Assembly: GCF_004348455.1 (NCBI RefSeq)
Contig: NZ_SMKA01000001.1
Location: 1 to 64,000, forward strand
DNA length: 64,000 nucleotides
Reading direction: 5' to 3'
Source: Kribbella albertanoniae
GTDB taxonomy: Bacteria > Actinomycetota > Actinomycetes > Propionibacteriales > Kribbellaceae
Of the stretch, positions 45,890-54,372 are shown piece by piece. Numbering within the stretch: position 1 is the stretch's first letter; each line of letters begins with the position of its first letter. The notes under the pieces are model-generated. The model was given only the letters and a program-made list of their open reading frames with translations, ran no database searches and was not told the DNA's origin. The position numbers and the translations under genes are program-made.

Positions 45890-46473
45890 CGAATCCCCAC
45901 CACAGCACGGCACCGGGCGATGACGCCGCGGACCAAGGCCCTGATCCGGCGCGCATCGCCGGGGACGACGTCGACGAAGACCAGCTCCCGGATCCGTCCA
46001 GTCTCACCATGTCCGGGTTCGACGCTGCCAAGTTGTTTGCCGCCGGCCACGGCGACCTCGATGTCGCATAGGAGCTCGATCGCGAGCGCGACCGTCTGGC
46101 CTCTGCCCAGCCGGTAGTGCCGTTCGAGCCGCAGCAGAACCTGGTGGGTGTCGTCAGCCAGCCACACCGCCACCCTGCGACTCGGCGTACCGCCGCACGA
46201 GGTCGCTATCTCGCGGGCCATCGCCTCGAGATCGAGGCCACGGACCCGCGAACGCTGAAACCACCTGCGGCCGACGATGACCGGCCGGTTGCCGCCGGCC
46301 ACCTCGCCGGTGAGGACCGCGAGTACGGCCAGCGCTCGCCTGACGGCCTCCGTCGCCGAGACTGCTCCCCGGTTCGCGGATCGCTGCAGATCCGCCACCG
46401 TGGCCTCGGGCAGGGCTTCGTCGAGGCGATGCAGCGAGTACAGGCCGGGGCTGAGGGGGGCGAGCGTTATCAC
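45886..46473 (-). CDS. unknown protein in the coupled operon
   Basis: 195 residues from a GTG. Charged, with an alanine-rich helix (AVRRALAVLAVLTGEVAGG), a segment DTHQVLLRLERHYRLGRGQTVALAIELLCDIEVAVAGG and C-terminal EPGHGETGRIRELVFVDVVPGDARRIRALVRG. No family recognised and no membrane segment. Its end overlaps the next start by ATGA; its upstream neighbour is 278 bases away across a hairpin. Confidence 0.6.
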   Translation of the reverse strand: MITLAPLSPGLYSLHRLDEALPEATVADLQRSANRGAVSATEAVRRALAVLAVLTGEVAGGNRPVIVGRRWFQRSRVRGLDLEAMAREIATSCGGTPSRRVAVWLADDTHQVLLRLERHYRLGRGQTVALAIELLCDIEVAVAGGKQLGSVEPGHGETGRIRELVFVDVVPGDARRIRALVRGVIARCRAVVGIR

Positions 46474-46508
46474 TGGAATCGGTCTTCCGGAAGTAGTGGG
46501 GTTGCGGC

Positions 46509-46544
46509 GGGCGGCCGCCGATGCAGGAGTCGAGACGGCCGCCC
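46509..46544. terminator. hairpin inside the minus-strand operon
   Basis: GGGCGGCCG (46509-46517) and CGGCCGCCC (46536-46544) form a 9-bp GC stem with an 18-base loop, in the only sizeable gap of the operon (46474-46751). It could lower expression of the second half, or mark two transcripts. Confidence 0.4.
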
Positions 46545-46751
46545 ACCGGTTGGGGCGAAGTCCCCGGCGCTCGGGGTGAGGCGCCTCGAGCCAGCCGGAC
46601 GCAGGGGCGTCCGGAGGGGCGGGTCGAGGGCCGGGGACTTCGGTCAGGAGGGGGTGGGACCCGTACAGCGGCAGCCGGTGAGGAGACCGGCCGCCGGCGG
46701 TCGGCTCGGATGAGGAGTTCCGGAGCCGGGTGCCGGGGCCCCACCCCCGGA

Positions 46752-47153
46752 TCAGGGGAACACCTCGGTCACATCGGTTCCTTGCCGCTGCAGGTACTGG
46801 CGGCGGGTCTCAGCCGTGGTCCGGCCTTCGAGGTCGATCGCGGCCGGGTCGAGGTGTGCGAGCGTGGTCACGAGCACCGGGCTCGGGGCGGCGGTCTCGA
46901 TCCTGTTCCGCAACGCCTGGAACCCACCACCCCCACCGTCCGGCTCGTCGACGTAGGTTGCGATGAGGCTGAGCTGGTGCCGCTCTGCGTACTCCCGGAT
47001 CCGCGCCAGGTGAGCGTCGAGCTCGGCGCGCCTCATCTTCGTGGCGTCGACGTAACCCAAGGTCCAGGCACTCGGCCTGCCCTCCGCCTGGAGGAGTGCT
47101 CGCACGGCGTCGCTGCTGCCCGAAACGGCAGCCCCGGTCCATTCGGTGGTCAC
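46752..47153 (-). CDS. serine-recombinase-NTD-like protein without catalytic serine (copy 3)
   Basis: 133 residues from GTG 47153 (GTGA overlap). LGYVDATKMRRAELDAHLARIREYAERHQLSLIATYVDEPDGGGGGFQALRNRIE follows the resolvase N-terminal pattern GY-x-R-x-S...AQL..LREYAER.GLEL..-YVDE closely, but the R-x-S catalytic pair reads DAT. It has no DNA-binding tail. Probably a non-catalytic fold reused for binding. Two related genes lie directly upstream. Confidence 0.7.
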   Translation of the reverse strand: MTTEWTGAAVSGSSDAVRALLQAEGRPSAWTLGYVDATKMRRAELDAHLARIREYAERHQLSLIATYVDEPDGGGGGFQALRNRIETAAPSPVLVTTLAHLDPAAIDLEGRTTAETRRQYLQRQGTDVTEVFP

Positions 47154-47686
47154 GTCGGCCCATCCGCTGTCGGCCGCACGGTTGCGCCCGTGCCGGCTTC
47201 GATCTGCGCGCGACGGGTCTCGGTTGTCGCGGGTCCGGCGGGCGAGTCGACGTGGTCGAGGTGCGGCACGAGCACGAACTGCGGGTGGAAGCGTTCGATG
47301 CTGATCATCAGCGCACGAAACTGCGATCCACCACAGCCTGGATGGTCGACATAGATGTTGCCCAGGCCCAATCGGTGCTTGGCGGCGTACTCCGCGATCT
47401 CCGCACGAGCCTTCGACACCGCGTCCGCGGCATCAGCCTCGTCTGCCTGCTCGACGTCGGCCGCCTCGGCCTGTTCGGCGTCTGCACCGTCCGGACTCCG
47501 CTGACCAGCGGGCCGGGCCAGTCTGGCCGCGTCGATGTAGCCGATGACGAGCGGGCTCGGGTGGCTACCCCACTCGGTCTCGGCCTCCATCAGGTGTCCT
47601 TTCAGGGCCAGTCCTGCATCGATGACGTGTTTGATCATCGGCAGCAGTGCCGGCCCGCGGCGCGGCGCCGCGGTGACCGGCGTCAT
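47150..47686 (-). CDS. serine-recombinase-NTD-like protein without catalytic serine (copy 2)
   Basis: 178 residues from ATG 47686, chosen because it gives an ATGA overlap. The resolvase-like core is PLVIGYIDAARL...ARAEIAEYAAKHRLGLGNIYVDHPGCGGSQFRALMISIERFHPQFVLVPHLDHVD; an Asp/Glu/Ala-rich insert (DGADAEQAEAADVEQADEAD) separates the first strand from the first helix. No catalytic serine. An N-terminal helix of ~40 residues is specific to this copy. Confidence 0.65.
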   Translation of the reverse strand: MTPVTAAPRRGPALLPMIKHVIDAGLALKGHLMEAETEWGSHPSPLVIGYIDAARLARPAGQRSPDGADAEQAEAADVEQADEADAADAVSKARAEIAEYAAKHRLGLGNIYVDHPGCGGSQFRALMISIERFHPQFVLVPHLDHVDSPAGPATTETRRAQIEAGTGATVRPTADGPT

Positions 47687-48024
47687 CGCGCGCACCTGCC
47701 ATCGACGCGTACCAGCAACGGCACGGGCACCACCGGCACTCCGGCGTCGTCCAGGAGCTTGGCGTAGTGCTTGGGCAGCTCGGTGCCGGCGAGGACGGCG
47801 ACGGTCGGCACGGGATCGCTGCTGATGACCTTGTCGTGCAGAGCGCTGATCCGCGCTGTTCCGGTCTCGAGCGTCTCGACGAACTGTTCGGCGAGGTTGA
47901 ACCCCTCGGCCTGGGCGAAATCGGCCAGGTGCTGTCGCAGTTCGTGAGCGGTGTCCGCCGTGGCCGCCGGGTGCTTGATCGTGACGTACCCGAGCAGAGT
48001 CGGGCGAGTGAGATCGACCGTCAT
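47683..48024 (-). CDS. serine-recombinase-NTD-like protein without catalytic serine (copy 1)
   Basis: 113 residues, coupled by ATGA at both ends. LLGYVTIKHPAATADTAHELRQHLADFAQAEGFNLAEQFVETLETGTARISALHDKV resembles the same fold as the two following genes but more distantly, and again without the Ser. The C-terminal DDAGVPVVPVPLLVRVDG is a short strand-rich end. Confidence 0.6.
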   Translation of the reverse strand: MTVDLTRPTLLGYVTIKHPAATADTAHELRQHLADFAQAEGFNLAEQFVETLETGTARISALHDKVISSDPVPTVAVLAGTELPKHYAKLLDDAGVPVVPVPLLVRVDGRCAR

Positions 48025-48221
48025 CCCTTGTCTCCTGCCTGCGGGGCTACCGCAGTCGTTCCGACCAATTGGTTGGTGACACGCAATCCGGCGAATCGGC
48101 TGCGCATCGCGCTCTCGTACCGCGCGGCCAGCGCCGGCTCAGCGGTGTACATGGCGATGATGTGCTGGCCGAACCAGACCCGAACTGTCCGACGGCCACC
48201 AAGAGCTGAGGACGAGGTCAC
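48021..48221 (-). CDS. small unknown protein in the coupled operon
   Basis: 66 residues from GTG 48221, with GCGAAGGA just upstream. RTVRVWFGQHIIAMYTAEPALAARYESAMRSRFAGLRVTNQLVG. GTGA overlap with the tiny gene before it and ATGA overlap with the next. The longer frame to 48590 crosses the promoter region and is not used. Function unknown. Confidence 0.65.
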   Translation of the reverse strand: MTSSSALGGRRTVRVWFGQHIIAMYTAEPALAARYESAMRSRFAGLRVTNQLVGTTAVAPQAGDKG

Positions 48222-48313
48222 CAGTCCTTCGCCTCCTGCACCTGATCGCGGAAGAACCCGATACCGGCGGCTGCGGCAAGCAGCCAGAGCAGGAGGTATA
48301 CGGCCTGGTACAT
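48218..48313 (-). CDS. 31-residue membrane peptide, first gene of the coupled operon
   Basis: MYQAVYLLLWLLAAAAGIGF then FRDQVQEAKDW. A single hydrophobic helix with a short charged tail, below usual length cut-offs. GGGGAGA precedes its ATG, and its TGA overlaps the next GTG. It lies 96 bases from the palindrome at 48410-48434, so it is probably the leader gene of the transcript. Confidence 0.6.
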   Translation of the reverse strand: MYQAVYLLLWLLAAAAGIGFFRDQVQEAKDW

Positions 48314-48409
48314 GGTGTCTCCCCGTAGCGCATCGGTCAGTGGGTGCTTGAGCTGTTGCTCTAGGTGACCGATTCTGGAGAGATTCCGCCAGGAAGATCG
48401 AGGGTTCTG

Positions 48410-48434
48410 CTGTTGACAAATAGTTTGTCAACAG
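48410..48434. promoter_or_regulatory. perfect 25-bp palindrome between operon and regulator
   Basis: CTGTTGACAAA (48410-48420), spacer TAG, TTTGTCAACAG (48424-48434). It is strikingly AT-rich for the window, and each arm contains a TTGACA that could serve as a -35 box for the strand it reads on. It lies in the region between the divergent minus-strand operon and the XRE gene at 48508, so it is very likely a dimer-binding operator controlling both. Confidence 0.75.
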
Positions 48435-48507
48435 CCAGATCGTGCGATCATGAATCACCTGTAGTGACCTGGTGGTGACGAAATTCGTGCCTTCGAGGGG
48501 AGAAGCT

Positions 48508-49917
48508 GTGAGGAAGACGGGGAAGGGTTCAGGCTCACTGGAGTCGGCCCAGCAGTTCTTCGGTGCCGAGCTGCGGCACTGGCGAACCACCCGCGGTCTT
48601 TCGCTGCGCCAACTCGCGGAACTTACGCACGAGTCGTACGCCTTGATCTACAGGGTCGAGAAAGCCGAGCGATCTCCGTCAGCCGATCTGGCAGTTCGCG
48701 CTGACGCTGTCCTGAACACCGATGGTGCCTTGAAGAGGAGCTGGTCGCGCGTCGAGCAGGCCAAAGCTGCGGCCAAGAAGGCTCCAGAACCGATTGCTTC
48801 CACGCTGGGCTTGGGGTGGGACTCGTCGACCGCCTCGACCGTGGGCACCGTGGCGGGCCTTTGGCGGGCGGACCTGAGTGGCGTCGAACCAGTCGTGGGA
48901 GCTGCCTGGACACCTGAAGCAGCCCTGGACCCGGCCCGGCGCTGGCTGTCGCATGACGACGATCTCGACACCTCGCACCGCGGCGGCCGGAGGATCGGGC
49001 GCAGCGAGGTCGAGGTGATGTGGTCGATGTGCCGAGCCTTCGCGGATGCTGATCACCATCTCGGTGGCGGATATGCCCGCTCGACGCTGATCCAGTTCGT
49101 GAACCAGACCGTCTTGCCGCTGCTTGCAGGCACCTACGACGCGGAGACCGGCCGACAGTTGCTTACCGCGGCCGCCCGGTTGTCCGACCTCGGCGGCTTC
49201 ATGTGTTTCGACTCCGCTCGCCAGGGCCTTGGCCAGCGCTACTACATCCAGGCACTACGTCTCGCCTCGGCCGCCGGTGACCGGGCGCTCGGCGCGCACA
49301 TCCTGGCCGACATGTCTCTGCAGGCTCACGACCTTGGGCGACCACGAGAGGCGCTCGCGCTTGCCGAGGCCGGGCACCGCACCGCCCGCGACTGTGGTTC
49401 GCCGTCGACGGCAGCACGGTGCAGCGCGCTGCAGGCCAGAGCCCACGCGCTGGCCGGCGATCGGCCCGCGACAGCTGCTGCGATGACGACGGCCGAGCAC
49501 GAACTCAACACGGCCCAGCCGGACGATGAGCCGTTCTGGATCCGGTTCTTCACCCCCGAGCAGCTCGCCGCGGAGTTTATGTACGCAGCGCATGACCTCG
49601 GTCAATCAGCAGAAGTCCAAGAGCACGCACCCACCGTGCTGGCCAGTTCTGCGGCGATGCAGCGCCGTGAGGTCTTGGCCGCGTCGACGCTGGCGTCGTC
49701 CTATCTGCCCGGGACCCGCAGCAAGTTCAGCACCGTTGATGTGGAGCGCGCTTGCGACATCCTCACCAAGGCGCTGCCTTCGGCAGCTGGTCTCACCAGC
49801 GCTCGAGGGCTGACCTCGATCAACTCCGTGCGGCGTCAGCTCGCGCCGTATCACTCGCTGCCGGCTGTGCAGGAGGTCGAGCAGACGTTCGCGGAGTTCG
49901 CCACCGCCGGCAGCTAG
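48508..49917 (+). CDS. XRE-family regulator with helical-repeat C-terminus (copy A)
   Basis: 469 residues from GTG 48508 (GGGGAGAAGCT upstream). The frame is open to 48472, but that start has no such site. The helix-turn-helix near residues 15-70 is FFGAELRHWRTTRGLSLRQLAELTHESYALIYRVEKAERSPSADLAVRADA. The middle has RGGRRIGRSEVEVMWSMCRAFADADHHLGGGYARS, and long helical repeats follow. This block is shared with the paralogue at 50922-52334. It faces the small-gene operon across the 25-bp palindrome and is its likely regulator. Confidence 0.85.
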   Translation: MRKTGKGSGSLESAQQFFGAELRHWRTTRGLSLRQLAELTHESYALIYRVEKAERSPSADLAVRADAVLNTDGALKRSWSRVEQAKAAAKKAPEPIASTLGLGWDSSTASTVGTVAGLWRADLSGVEPVVGAAWTPEAALDPARRWLSHDDDLDTSHRGGRRIGRSEVEVMWSMCRAFADADHHLGGGYARSTLIQFVNQTVLPLLAGTYDAETGRQLLTAAARLSDLGGFMCFDSARQGLGQRYYIQALRLASAAGDRALGAHILADMSLQAHDLGRPREALALAEAGHRTARDCGSPSTAARCSALQARAHALAGDRPATAAAMTTAEHELNTAQPDDEPFWIRFFTPEQLAAEFMYAAHDLGQSAEVQEHAPTVLASSAAMQRREVLAASTLASSYLPGTRSKFSTVDVERACDILTKALPSAAGLTSARGLTSINSVRRQLAPYHSLPAVQEVEQTFAEFATAGS

Positions 49918-49918
49918 A

Positions 49919-50827
49919 GTGCCGCTCGTGCGCACCGACCTTGACCGAATCCTGCACACGGCTTGCCGCCGCCGGAACATCGATGCCACCGGCGCCGAGC
50001 TGATCCATCACTACAGCAACGCCGTGTATCTACTCCCGGCCGCCGAAGCGATCGCCCGGATCAACACCGGTGGTGAGAGTGCCGGCAGGCTGGAGACGAC
50101 CCAAGTCATCACCTCTTGGCTCGTCGATCACCAGAACTTCGCAGCGACAGCACCACTGCCGGGATCCGAGCTCGTGCAGACGGATTCTTCGACTGTGGTG
50201 ACGTTCTGGACCTACTATCGCCAACCCGACCCAGCCCCGGAGCTCACCTCCGCGCATCTGGGTGGGCTACTCCACGCCCTCCACCACATCGCGGCACCGC
50301 CGGTGGAGGTTCCGGCCTGGCAACCGCTGGAATCTTTGCAGCACGCGCTCGCCGACCCGGTCGCGCAGAACGCGCTGTCACCGGATGAGCGAGGCTGGTT
50401 GAAGAGCCGGATCCAGGATCTTGAAGAGGAACTGGCAGGCCTGGACTGGCCGCTCGGATACGGCCTGATCCACGGCGACGCCTGGGCCGGCAATCTGCTG
50501 TGGGCGTCCCATCACGATCCCCGTGTCGCCATGCTGTGTGACTGGGACCGGGTCAGTCACGGACCCCGGGAAGTCGATCTGATCCCGACTTGGCACGCTG
50601 CCCTCCGCTACGGCCGCGACGAGGCGTGGATCCAGGGTTTCGTGAATCGCTACGGCTACGACCTGCGTGACGGCGTCGGCTACGAGGCGCTCCTGGCCAT
50701 GCGAGACCTCGCTCAACTTCCGGGACCGATGCGCCGCACATCGAGCCCTGCTTATGCAGCAGTGCTCCGCCAACGGTTCGACGCGATCCGCGCAAATCAC
50801 AGCCCGGGCACCTGGGTCACGCTCTAA
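49919..50827 (+). CDS. aminoglycoside-phosphotransferase-like kinase
   Basis: 302 residues, starting one base after the regulator stop. The catalytic loop GLIHGDAWAGNLLW (HGD, with Asn) and the metal-binding LCDWDRVSHGPREVDL (D-W-D) mark the APH/choline-kinase fold. The N-terminal lobe is short and divergent. Possibly phosphorylates a small molecule rather than an antibiotic. It is sandwiched between two paralogous regulators. Confidence 0.87.
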   Translation: MPLVRTDLDRILHTACRRRNIDATGAELIHHYSNAVYLLPAAEAIARINTGGESAGRLETTQVITSWLVDHQNFAATAPLPGSELVQTDSSTVVTFWTYYRQPDPAPELTSAHLGGLLHALHHIAAPPVEVPAWQPLESLQHALADPVAQNALSPDERGWLKSRIQDLEEELAGLDWPLGYGLIHGDAWAGNLLWASHHDPRVAMLCDWDRVSHGPREVDLIPTWHAALRYGRDEAWIQGFVNRYGYDLRDGVGYEALLAMRDLAQLPGPMRRTSSPAYAAVLRQRFDAIRANHSPGTWVTL

Positions 50828-50921
50828 GCTCGATCCGTGGACGCGGAGCATGAGCGCTCCCATGCGCGAAGGGCCGCACCGCGGCCAGCCGCCATCGATG
50901 CTCTGGATACGGGGAGAAATT

Positions 50922-52334
50922 GTGCCTGACCTGCCGCAAGAGCTATGGCCACCGGCGCGTGGCCGGCAGATTTTCGGGACCGAGTTGCGACGCTGGCGCC
51001 AGACCCGCGATCTGTCTCTTCGCCAATTGGCTCCGCTGACGCATCATTCCTACTCGCTGCTCAGCCGGGTGGAGAAAGGCGAACGCACACCGTCGGCCGA
51101 CTTGGCCAGACACGCCGACTCGGCCCTGGATACCGGCGGAGCTCTGCTCCGGCTCTGGAATCTGTCCAGCACCAGCCAGCCGCGATCCAGTCGCTCAGCT
51201 GCTGGCCACCAGCTGACGCCCGTCGGCTGGACGGTCGATACGCTGACCGCGCTCTCCGACCTGCGAAAGGGAGACGTGGACATCGAGCGTCGATCGGTAC
51301 TCCGTGCGGCCGGCTACTCAATCGCCGCACTCGCCCTGCCCGGGCATTCGTGGTGGGACGCGATGGTCCTACGCGGCGCCGGCCGCTCCAGTCGCGGTGG
51401 CCGGCGTATTAGTGCCGGCGACCTGGAGGCGATCCGGGAGACGGTCGACATGTTCACCCGCATCGACCAGCGTCGCGGCGGTGGCCATGCTCGGAGTGCG
51501 GTCGTGCAATACCTGACCTCCGATGTCGCCGGAGCTCTGACGGCCACTCACGCCAGTGACGAGATCCGCCGGGGATTGTTCTCGACCGCCGGTGAGCTGG
51601 CCTATCTCAGTGGATGGATGGCGTTCGACAACGCCGAACATGTGGCTGCCCAGCGGCATTTCACCGTTGCGGTCCAGCTTGCCGCCGAAGCCGACGACCC
51701 GCCGCTGGCCGGCCACATCCTGCGCGCGATGGCCCACCAGGCCGTCGATCTCGGTCACCACCGGCAAGCCGCCGAGCTGGCCAAGGCCTCGCTGGCGGGA
51801 CCACGCTCGCGGCTCGCGACCCACCGCGAGCGCGCACTCCTCGAAGTGGTTCACGCCAAAGCCTTGGCCGGCAACGGGCAGAAGGCTGCAGCCTCGCGAG
51901 CACTGCTCCGGGCCGAAGACCAGCTCGCGGCCGCTGGCCCCGGTGACGAGGAACCCGGCAGGATGTTCTTCTTCGGCGAGGCCAGCCTCGCCCACGAGAC
52001 CGCCTGCACTCTCCGCGATCTCGGCGATCTACCGGCCGCCACGGCGCAGTTCCACCAGAGCGTGCGCACACGCAAAGCCACGACGTTCACCCGCACCCAC
52101 GCCGTGACGCTCGGCTATCTCGGCCAGATCCAAGCACGCCAAGGCGCGGCCGAAGAAGCCTGCGCAACCTGGTCAACGGCGCTCGACGCAATGGACGGAG
52201 TCACGTCAGCTCGCACCCGGCAAACCGCCGTCGACATGCGCCCGGTTCTCGCGACGTTTCGCTCCCGCGGCGTTCAGGCCGCCCACGAAGTTGACCAGCG
52301 CGCAGCCAACTACCTCGCCGCCGCAACACACTGA
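50922..52334 (+). CDS. XRE-family regulator with helical-repeat C-terminus (copy B)
   Basis: 470 residues from GTG 50922 with GGGGAGAAA upstream; the open frame to 50667 overlaps the kinase and is not used. Its helix-turn-helix IFGTELRRWRQTRDLSLRQLAPLTHHSYSLLSRVEKGERTPSADLARHAD aligns with copy A almost residue by residue, and RGGRRISAGDLEAIRETVDMFTRIDQRRGGGHARS matches its central box. A local duplication with the kinase between them. Confidence 0.85.
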   Translation: MPDLPQELWPPARGRQIFGTELRRWRQTRDLSLRQLAPLTHHSYSLLSRVEKGERTPSADLARHADSALDTGGALLRLWNLSSTSQPRSSRSAAGHQLTPVGWTVDTLTALSDLRKGDVDIERRSVLRAAGYSIAALALPGHSWWDAMVLRGAGRSSRGGRRISAGDLEAIRETVDMFTRIDQRRGGGHARSAVVQYLTSDVAGALTATHASDEIRRGLFSTAGELAYLSGWMAFDNAEHVAAQRHFTVAVQLAAEADDPPLAGHILRAMAHQAVDLGHHRQAAELAKASLAGPRSRLATHRERALLEVVHAKALAGNGQKAAASRALLRAEDQLAAAGPGDEEPGRMFFFGEASLAHETACTLRDLGDLPAATAQFHQSVRTRKATTFTRTHAVTLGYLGQIQARQGAAEEACATWSTALDAMDGVTSARTRQTAVDMRPVLATFRSRGVQAAHEVDQRAANYLAAATH

Positions 52335-52369
52335 CACCCCCGGCTCCGAACCAAAGGACCCTTCACGAG

Positions 52370-52867
52370 ATGACCAGCAACGCCATCACGCTCGAGCCGC
52401 TCGCACAGGTCATCGGCGGCCGCACACAACCCACGGACGACTACTGGGGCGGCACCCAGGCGATTCTCCGCATCGACGGAAAACGCTTCGACGAACAAGC
52501 TCTCATCGGACTCGATGCCTTCTCACACCTCGAGGTCGTCTTCTTCTTCCACCTCACGGACCGCACCGATCTGCCTCTGGCCGCTCGCAGCGCCAGAGAC
52601 AACCCCGACTGGCCAAAAGTTGGACCCTTCGGGCACCGCAACATGCGCCGGCTCAACTGGCTCGGCGTCTCCCGCTGTCGCCTGATCGGCATTGAAGGAC
52701 TCGACCTGCACGTCGAAGACCTCGACGCCGTCGACGGAACACCGGTCCTTGACATCAAGCCTTGGTTCCACGAGTTCGGTCCCCGCAGCGAAACTCATCA
52801 ACCCGCCTGGACAACCGAAATGCTCGCCGACTACTACGCCCCCGACAAACCCGAAGATCCCCGGTGA
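52370..52867 (+). CDS. trmO: TsaA/TrmO-like tRNA methyltransferase
   Basis: 165 residues. ALIGLDAFSHLEVVFFFHL, GPFGHRNMRRLNWLGVSRCRLIGIEGLDLHVEDLDAVDGTPVLDIKPW is the TsaA-type beta-barrel with the DGTPVLDIKPW signature. The family methylates tRNA N6-threonylcarbamoyladenosine in Escherichia coli; some bacterial members may have other roles. The start has a ribosome site CACGAGATG. It follows copy B after 35 bases. Confidence 0.85.
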   Translation: MTSNAITLEPLAQVIGGRTQPTDDYWGGTQAILRIDGKRFDEQALIGLDAFSHLEVVFFFHLTDRTDLPLAARSARDNPDWPKVGPFGHRNMRRLNWLGVSRCRLIGIEGLDLHVEDLDAVDGTPVLDIKPWFHEFGPRSETHQPAWTTEMLADYYAPDKPEDPR

Positions 52868-52886
52868 TACCGCGGCTCCTAGCCGG

Positions 52887-54206
52887 TCAGTCGAGTTCAG
52901 AGACAGGGGCGGCGACGACCCGGTTGCGGCCGGAGCGCTTCGCGGCGTAAGTGGCAGCGTCGGCGGCGAGAAGGAGGTCGTCGAGCGCGAGTCCGGCGTC
53001 CGGATACGTGGCGGTACCGATCGAGCAGGTCAGCTGATCTAGCGGGACGTGGCCGCGGCCGGTGGTGACGGTCACGACGACGGTCTCGATCCGGCGGCGA
53101 ATCCGTTCTGCGGCCGCGGTGGTCTCGGCCGGCCCGGTGCCGGGCAGAAGCACGGCGAACTCTTCGCCGCCGAGTCGGCCGATGAGGTCGTCTGTGCGGA
53201 GTTCGTCGCGCAGTTCGCGCGCGACGGCTTTGAGGACCTGGTCGCCAGCGAGGTGTCCGTGGGTGTCGTTGACGGTCTTGAAGTGGTCGAGGTCGAGGTA
53301 GAGCACGCCGAGGGGGCTGGGGGTGCGTTCGGCCCGGACGAGTTCTTTGCTGGCGATCTCGTGCCAGAACACGGCGTTCGCGAGGCCGGTGAGGGGATCG
53401 GTGCGGGCTGCGAACTGGAACTGGCCGACAAGCAGGGCACGGTGGAGTCCGAGGATGGTGATGACGAGGGTGACGGTCAGCCAGGGCTGGTAGACCAGCA
53501 GGACGGCGGCGGTGATGCCGAGTCCGATGGCACCGGCGACGATGAACTGGTCGGACAGCCGGCCGAGGGCTTTGCGGGCTGTGCTGTCCGGGTTGGACAG
53601 CAGAACGGCTCCGACGACCAGGGCGTAGTTGATGAACCAGTACGCCAGCGCGGCGACGGTCACAGCGATCAGCCCGATCAGGCCACCGGCGTACCCGGGG
53701 TGCGCCCCGGGGTTGATCGTGGCGACGCAGATCGTGGCGGCGGCTGAGGCCAGGACGACGGTGGAGGCGGAGAACACGACGCGGTGCGGTTTGCTGCGCC
53801 GCAGCCGGATCCAGGAATGCAGGTAGCTCAGCGCGATGATCGCGATCGCCAGCGGTAACGGTAGGACCAGGACGGCGGCGAAGACCCACATCGCCTTCAG
53901 GTTCACGTAGGTGGAGCCTTCGGCCGCGCTCCACCGCAGCCGCTCGATCTCACGTCCTGCCTCGATGTGAACCGCTGACCCTGCTGCCAGGACGGCGAAC
54001 CGGATCCAGTCACCGGAGGTGGTATCTGCTCCGGTGAGCGAGGCGGCCAGGACAGCGATCGCGAGCACGTCGACGACGAGCACGTAGCCCACCACGACCG
54101 ACGGCGCGGACCACAGCGCCCACTGCCGCGGCGACCGGGCAGCCGTGGTCGCATCGTTCTCGCGACGGCGCCTGCGCTTCGGTCTCCAATGGCGGATACT
54201 CGACAT
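52887..54206 (-). CDS. membrane-bound GGDEF diguanylate cyclase
   Basis: 439 residues from ATG 54206 (GGGGGAAA upstream). Several hydrophobic helices cover the first ~250 residues (VVVGYVLVVDVLAIAVLAASL, WVFAAVLVLPLPLAIAIIAL and others). The C-terminal GGDEF domain has TDPLTGLANAVFWHE, YLDLDHFKTVNDTHGHLAGDQVL and the active-site RLGGEEFAVLLPG. GGEEF is an active variant. No EAL domain. It makes c-di-GMP at the membrane. Confidence 0.93.
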   Translation of the reverse strand: MSSIRHWRPKRRRRRENDATTAARSPRQWALWSAPSVVVGYVLVVDVLAIAVLAASLTGADTTSGDWIRFAVLAAGSAVHIEAGREIERLRWSAAEGSTYVNLKAMWVFAAVLVLPLPLAIAIIALSYLHSWIRLRRSKPHRVVFSASTVVLASAAATICVATINPGAHPGYAGGLIGLIAVTVAALAYWFINYALVVGAVLLSNPDSTARKALGRLSDQFIVAGAIGLGITAAVLLVYQPWLTVTLVITILGLHRALLVGQFQFAARTDPLTGLANAVFWHEIASKELVRAERTPSPLGVLYLDLDHFKTVNDTHGHLAGDQVLKAVARELRDELRTDDLIGRLGGEEFAVLLPGTGPAETTAAAERIRRRIETVVVTVTTGRGHVPLDQLTCSIGTATYPDAGLALDDLLLAADAATYAAKRSGRNRVVAAPVSELD

Positions 54207-54372
54207 GAACGTTTCCCCCAACCCCACATTCGTCCTCACGGTCAGCGTAAACGCGATATTACGCAATGTCACTGCGTTGATCAGACCGGCGGGCGATCCG
54301 GATCACGGGAGGAGGTGCGTCGCGATGCGCAACAACGACTGGCCCTGATCGGCCTGACCGAACGCTTCGCCA

